Shown: positions 59,161 through 64,000 of the stretch, in pieces
How the letters are laid out: each line of letters starts with the position of its first letter
Numbering within the stretch: position 1 is the first letter of the stretch
Assembly: GCA_949825025.1 (NCBI GenBank)
Contig: OX463778.1
Location: 10,964,733-11,028,732, forward strand
Length of the DNA: 64,000 nucleotides
Direction of reading: 5' to 3'
DNA from: Siphlonurus alternatus
Taxonomy: Eukaryota; Arthropoda; Insecta; Ephemeroptera; Siphlonuridae
Position numbers and translations under genes: made by a program
The notes under the pieces: generated by a model
Told to the model about the DNA's origin: nothing
What the model saw: only the letters and a program-made list of their open reading frames with translations
Database searches by the model: none

Positions 59161-59892
59161 TAATTGTAATAATGTGATGATATATGACCCGCTATACACT
59201 TTACGTATTCCACATGTGGGTGAATTACCACACACATATTGAAGATTGGACATCCTCTAAACCTGCTTATAGCATATACTTATTTAGTACTATTTCAAGA
59301 GAGCTGGGTCAACTCTACCAAACCCAGAATGAACACCCCAACCTCCTAGGTCCTAGCCGACTTTCTGTTACAGAATCATTACCGCCATGTTTTTTTTTGT
59401 TTTTTTTAAGAGTGTTTTTTTTTATATTTCTATTAATTCATGTCTTCTTTTGTCTTTATAATAACTGCTACAATTTAACTGTTAAATTACCAATAATATT
59501 GGGGGGTGGGGGAATTCATAAATTAATAATGATATATATGTTCGTTAAAAAAATGTTTTTATTTAAAGATCCACATATGAAGTTAATTAATCATCCAGAA
59601 ACACAACCGGTCAAGTTGGTTTAAAATTTAGAGGGTTAAAATTTATCTCTATACACAGTATACATGCACAGGTAACTAAATGATCATTTTACCTCAAACT
59701 TTTAAACAGGCTTGGGTTTTCTCTTGGATGACTCAAATGCGAGTTTGCCTTACTAAATTAAATAAAATATTTAAAAATAAAGTAAAATACATAAAAAATG
59801 TGTGAGCTAAATATATACAGTATTACACAAGTATGACACAAATTTATCCTAGATGATGAAATGATACGGTAATAATGAAATTCTCAGGAGAT
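59161..59892. other. 3' flank of PRCC
   Basis: The 146-residue frame at 59184-59624 (+) has no recognisable domain and contains low-complexity Phe runs. No canonical AATAAA on the - strand was found close to the PRCC stop, so its 3' end is undefined. Confidence 0.4.
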
Positions 59893-62800
59893 TTAAAATC
59901 CGTACTTTGCCTGAGTTTGTTTCTTGGTCTGCCGGTTCTGAGACCACTGGTTCTTCAGCTCAATCTCCCGCTCCTTGGCCTGCAACAAATACAAAACATT
60001 TTAGTTGCTGTGGCGATCAGTTATGTCCTTTATTAGTTTTAAAAAGGCCTATACATATTTCATCAGTTTATACAAGCAGTAATTTGACTTAATTTCAATT
60101 ATAGTAGGGGGGGGGGGAGGGGTCTATGCCCTTGAGCTGCAATGTTATTGTTTTCTAGCATGTCAAAGGTAAAGTTTGAGATTCTACTGTAAGCTGATAA
60201 GTTTGGTACTGCAATGCTGGTGACTTAAAAGTGCATAATTTTAAGAGAGATTCAACATTTTTGCATATATGGTGGTGAATCATAGCAAAAATTATCATGA
60301 TTGTACCACTACCATTAAATTTTAAAAAGAGAGTTCTTGTTAATATCATACAAATCAGTTGTTATGCAAAAGCTTAAACCTGCTTTTTTTCTCTTAAAAA
60401 GATTTATAAAAATATTTAGTTTCAAAACACATTTTTCTGACATCCTGCAGCTTTCAATTAAAGAGAAAATAAAGGTACATGGTTCGCACCTGGAAAGCAA
60501 GGTAGGTGATCTGGTGTTTGCGTCTGTGGGCCGAGGATGGCTGTGAGGAGCGGTGACCGTGCATCTCCTGCTCCTCCGTCATCTGCTTGAGCATCCAGTC
60601 CTTAGGGTCGGGCAGCATGTTGTTGCCGTGAAGCTCGATCAATTTGAGGTCCTCCTTGCTTCGTTTGGAGCGGCGACCACACAGCTTCAGCAGCTGCACA
60701 ACAACATGTAGTAGTTATACACTCCATAAAAAAATAAATTTTTAAATCTAATAAGCTTTTACATGGATAAATCAGATATTTTTACTTCAATGTAGTAAAC
60801 AGCTTCTTCTAATACCTTGGACTACGGAAGCTGATTATACCAACAAATTTTGTTTGTCCATTTTTTTAAATTTTAATTCTTTACATTTGAGCAAGTTTCT
60901 TAGGTAATTTGTGATGCAGGTGGCAAGTGCTATTTTAACCCAATGCTGCAACTCCAAAACCTCTCCTCGCTTGTTTTTCCTTAGAATCTCTCTATTCTTA
61001 AAGGGGTACCAAAGTGAATACTTTTTTTACATATTCGGGCAGCTAAGAATTATTCCAACATCCCTGTGGCTCAATATTTTCGTACAATGTCTAGTTATTT
61101 TACAATTAATTATTTAGTTTGAAAAGTGAGTTCTATGGCCGTTGATTGATTCAAGCCGATGCGCGCCCGCAGCGGCCGGTGATACGACAAGAAAGGGGCG
61201 GGAGGAGGTTTTCTCATGATTCGCGGGAAATTCTTGTTGTATCAGTGGCCGCTGCGGGCGCGCATCGGCTTGAATCAATCAACGGTCATAGAACTCACTT
61301 TTCAAACTAAATAATTAATTTTAAAACAACTAGACATCGTACGAAAATATTGAGACACAGGGATATCAAAATAACTCTTAGCTGCCCGAATATGTAAAAA
61401 AAGTATTCACTTTGGTACCCCTTTAAGCAAACAAACAGCAGCATTCATAAACTACAGTATCATACAATACATAAAGTCACTGTCATGACAGTGGTTAGTG
61501 TATTCAGCTTACATATACATAGTCTGTAAACAAACAAATAAAATTAAAATTAAGAAATTTAAAACACTAAAATTATTGAGAAAACAAATAAAAAGGATAA
61601 AAGGAACTTCAACTGTGCTAGTTGTAAACATGATCAATTATTTAGCACAAATTAACTTATATGAATTCTAAAATTCTAAAGAGAATTGGAATATGAAGGA
61701 TTCTATATGGAATTACATAATGCTTATTAAAGCTTAACGTCATTTGAAAAGACTGCAAAAGCTTAAGTTTTCATGAATATTTTTTATCAACCTTAGTCAA
61801 GGTAAAAAGTTTTGGAAAACAGTACAGAACTGTGCAAGAAAAAGCTTAGGTACAGACACGCCAAATGTAAACTCAAACTGAAGCAAATGGAAAATAGCAA
61901 AACATGGAGGGACCACATAAATATATAAAATGTTATTTTGAATATGGCAACACAACTTTTAAAGAGGTGGGGTTTCTTTCCTCCCGCCAGTTAAACAAAA
62001 CCTACTGACAGTCAGTCTGTCTAACAAAGCTTGAGACATCAAAACTCGAGTGATTGATATTTGTGTTAGTTACAGGTCCCGATGTACTGTGTTTCCCTTA
62101 ACATGAGTTTTAAATTTAAACAATCCTGGACCTGCCGAGACACCTTCTCGAGATGTAAGGTGCAGGTAATGGGAAAATCTTCCTTTCAGAAGGATGATTG
62201 TAAAGGTGACAAACGGCTTTCGCCGTAATGGTTACTCTCCAATCCGTCACCAAGAGGGCGAGTGAAAATGAGAGGATTATGGGACTGTAACACTACCTGG
62301 AGAGGTAGTTTTTAGATAGAAATAAAGGAAATGATAAGACTTAAAAGGAAGGTATTAATTTGAATAATGGAAAATAGGGATTGAAGGAAGACAGGAAAGA
62401 TTTCAAGAGCAGCACAGGGAAAATTACGTACTTAACAGGTTCCAGCAAACTTTGAGGAATTATTCATCAAAACTCACCGCTGCCTCATCCAGCTGCAGGT
62501 CTGCGTTGGGGGGCTCGATACTGTCTTCTTGCGGAGGCTGCCAACTGCTGCTACTGCTGCTCCCGGCCTCTTCCCAAGTGGCCTCTACTCTCGGCTCAGC
62601 AATGGCCACTGTCTCCTTTCTTGGCTTGGCGCTGGGGCCCAGGGTGGGAGGCAGCAGATCTTCTAGGTTGATCTCGGCAGGTTCGGCGGGCACATGGGAG
62701 GAGAGAGAAAAGAAGTCGCCGTCCCCAGAATCTTCGTCCGAGTCAGGGTGGCTTGTGACCAGTGGCGCCTCCGTCTTGGTAACTGCAGGACGCTTCGGTG

Positions 62801-63925
62801 GTGCAGGCTTGGGCACTGGACGTTTGGTCAGGACGTACGGGAGCATTGGACGATTAGATCTAATGTTCTTTGGCTCTGGCAGTATTGCCAACAGTCCTGA
62901 ACCTTTCTGTAACAAAAATCAAACTAAGAATGTGGCGTTTAATTCGAAATGACAATATCAGATGACAATAAAGTGACTCATAAAATGTATTATTGATATT
63001 ATTGTAGTCAAAAATTTTAACCACCCAACATTTTGAATTGGTTATTTAGAAAAAACAGAACATAAAGCTCTGTAAGTACTCCATATTTAAAACAAAAAAT
63101 ACACATGAGGCCATAAGGATCAAAACAGCCTATATCCAAGGCGAGCTGGAATTGAATTTTTGAGCTTCAGCTACATCAACAATGATTTTTTCAGAACATT
63201 TTTTAACCTGGTTACGGAAAGACAAGTACAGTGTTTATAGTTAAGTTTAACTTTCCAAATCCAGTTTCAAAAGTGATCTGAAAAAATTATTGTTGATGTA
63301 GCTGAGGCTTAAAAATTTAATTCCAGCTTGCCTTGGATATAGGCTGTTTTTGATCCTAATGGCCTCATGTATTCATTGATTTTCAGCTTGGGCAAAAAAG
63401 TAACTTTTTTTTTCAATTTATTTATATGATTCCTGTCATAAGAAGACTGGCCATGCTAGTTACTCAACAACCTCTGACTTTCTATTAAAGAAAGGAACTT
63501 ACTGGAGTTGGTTTCACCTTCTTGGCTCTGGGAGCAGAATCCTCATCATCTTTGAACTGTAATTACAACAAAACAAAGTTAGTGACTTAAACTTTGCATA
63601 CAACTCATCACACACTCACGTCTAACAGAGAAGGGATTGTGATCTTCACTCTTTGTTTGGCTGGAGGAATTTCTGGTTTAATTGATTTTACAGGTACAGG
63701 AATATCTGCATCATTTTCCTCCGTCAAAACAGGGGATGACTCTTTCTTGGGAGGTGGGAGTGAGGCAAACATGCTGCTGATGCCACTGACGGGTGGTTTA
63801 GCTTCAGTTTTAGGGGCAGGTAGGACTAGGCCAGTTGATTTCTGGCCAGCTGAAGGTGTTGGCGTCTCGTCTTCTGAACAGTCACTGTCTTCCTCGCTGC
63901 TGCCGTAAGCCACCAGCGCAGACAT
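59893..63925 (-). CDS. PRCC: PRCC-like proline-rich nuclear protein
   Basis: Five exons in transcript order: 63925-63620, 63556-63503, 62906-62478, 60693-60490 and 59979-59893. All have GT/AG borders and every intron is in phase 0. They encode 359 residues (human PRCC has 491; the missing length is mostly the Pro/Gly-rich N-terminal half). The start MSALVAYGSSEEDSDCSEDE matches the acidic PRCC N-terminus (MSLVAY-SS). SSMFASLPPPKKE (about 51-63) and GLLAILPEPKN match the conserved FASLPxPK and LLPxPKN motifs. The C-terminus RRKHQITYLAFQ then AKEREIELKNQWSQNRQT and a KYGF end is the strongly conserved PRCC tail. PRCC is a nuclear protein linked to pre-mRNA splicing and, in mammals, to MAD2B and the mitotic checkpoint; human PRCC is a fusion partner of TFE3 in renal carcinoma. 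Two fold-back MITEs sit in its introns. Identity rests on recalled family motifs, with no breaks seen. Confidence 0.92.
60998..61426. mobile_element. Fold-back MITE, family H copy 2, in PRCC intron 3
   Basis: TTAAAGGGGTACCAAAGTGA and the inverse TCACTTTGGTACCCCTTTAA, with TTAA at both ends. The arms, about 190 bp, are near-perfect: CATATTCGGGCAGCTAAGA, TCGTACAATGTCTAGTT and GCCGATGCGCGCCCGCAGCG are all mirrored. The loop is short (about 61180-61235). It would form a very stable hairpin in the nascent PRCC transcript. Confidence 0.85.
61427..62477. other. Remainder of PRCC intron 3
   Basis: No additional exon found. A GC-richer patch at 62080-62310 (CTGCCGAGACACCTTCTCGA, CGTCACCAAGAGGGCGAG) was checked on the - strand and shows no PRCC-like peptide. 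It may be an unrecognised repeat. Confidence 0.45.
63101..63376. mobile_element. Fold-back element (family M) in PRCC intron 2
   Basis: CATGAGGCCATAAGGATCAA then AACAGCCTATATCCAAGGCG on the left, and the inverse GGATATAGGCTGTTTTTGAT then CCTAATGGCCTCATG on the right. AGCTTCAGCTACATCAACAA is mirrored by TTGTTGATGTAGCTGAGGCT. The arms are about 105 bp around a 60-bp loop. No ORF. Confidence 0.8.
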
Positions 63926-64000
63926 GGTAAAGCTGTAAACATAGTCCCGTGTCAGACCAAGATAGTAATACTGTAATAACGATATTAACGCGATTAAGAT
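63926..64000 (-). other. PRCC 5' flank (partial, window edge)
   Basis: Only 75 bp upstream of the PRCC start codon lie within the window. TCTGACACGGGAC on the - strand near 63950 is unremarkable. The promoter is probably outside the window. Confidence 0.4.

Noticed and set aside
59184..59624. 146-codon + frame next to the PRCC 3' end
   Set aside because: Contains Phe-rich low-complexity stretches from T-runs and has no recognisable domain.
62080..62310. Additional PRCC exon in intron 3
   Set aside because: Exon 3 and exon 4 join in frame and match the PRCC order (LDEAA then the LLKLCGRRSKR region). No PRCC-like peptide is readable in this patch.

Overview
The window is nuclear DNA from an animal, most likely an invertebrate. 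It is strongly AT-rich, gene-poor and full of repeats. Only two intact protein-coding genes can be supported. Both are spliced, with short exons and consensus GT/AG borders, and both are in the last 12 kb. A HAUS1-like augmin subunit lies on the + strand (52590-56376, six exons, 280 aa). A PRCC-like proline-rich nuclear protein lies on the - strand (63925-59893, five exons, 359 aa). They are convergent and about 3.5 kb of repeats separates their 3' ends. The species cannot be named from the sequence. Support for an animal comes from these two orthologues, non-LTR retrotransposon reverse transcriptases, 5S-rRNA-derived SINEs, and numerous fold-back (MITE-like) DNA transposons.

Layout. 0-15 kb: AT-rich DNA with short fold-back elements ending in TTAA (families A, B, C), SINE remnants, a long TTATA microsatellite, and a 5'-truncated LINE whose reverse transcriptase frame is still open (12766-14052). 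15.5-19.0 kb: a 3.5-kb near-perfect palindrome, with arms of about 1.5 kb around a 416-bp loop. 19-32 kb: more fold-back elements, AT microsatellites, two 5S-derived SINEs and a tRNA-like SINE head, with no recognisable gene. 32.8-35.5 kb: a CpG- and GC-rich island made of two 673-bp direct repeats, about 98% identical and 2004 bp apart, around a 1.3-kb GC-rich core of unknown nature. 35.8-36.0 kb: a CpG-rich, NRF1-like promoter patch and a candidate orphan first exon. 36-50 kb: tandem repeats and a dense pile of fold-back elements (families B, C, D, E, G, J, K, L). 52.5-56.4 kb: HAUS1, with a decayed LINE in intron 4. 57-59.8 kb: repeats. 59.9-63.9 kb: PRCC, with two long fold-back elements in its introns.

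The two genes have unrelated cellular roles: HAUS1 in spindle microtubule branching, PRCC as a nuclear splicing or checkpoint factor. There is no operon-like logic. The dominant biology of the window is transposition by small non-autonomous hairpin elements. About twenty are visible, in at least ten families, several in multiple copies, and many are bounded by TTAA as expected for piggyBac-like mobilisation. One family (D) carries AATAAA in its terminal repeat and may have supplied the HAUS1 poly(A) signal. Coordinates of repeats were read by eye and are good to a few bases at clear termini and to tens of bases where marked approximate.
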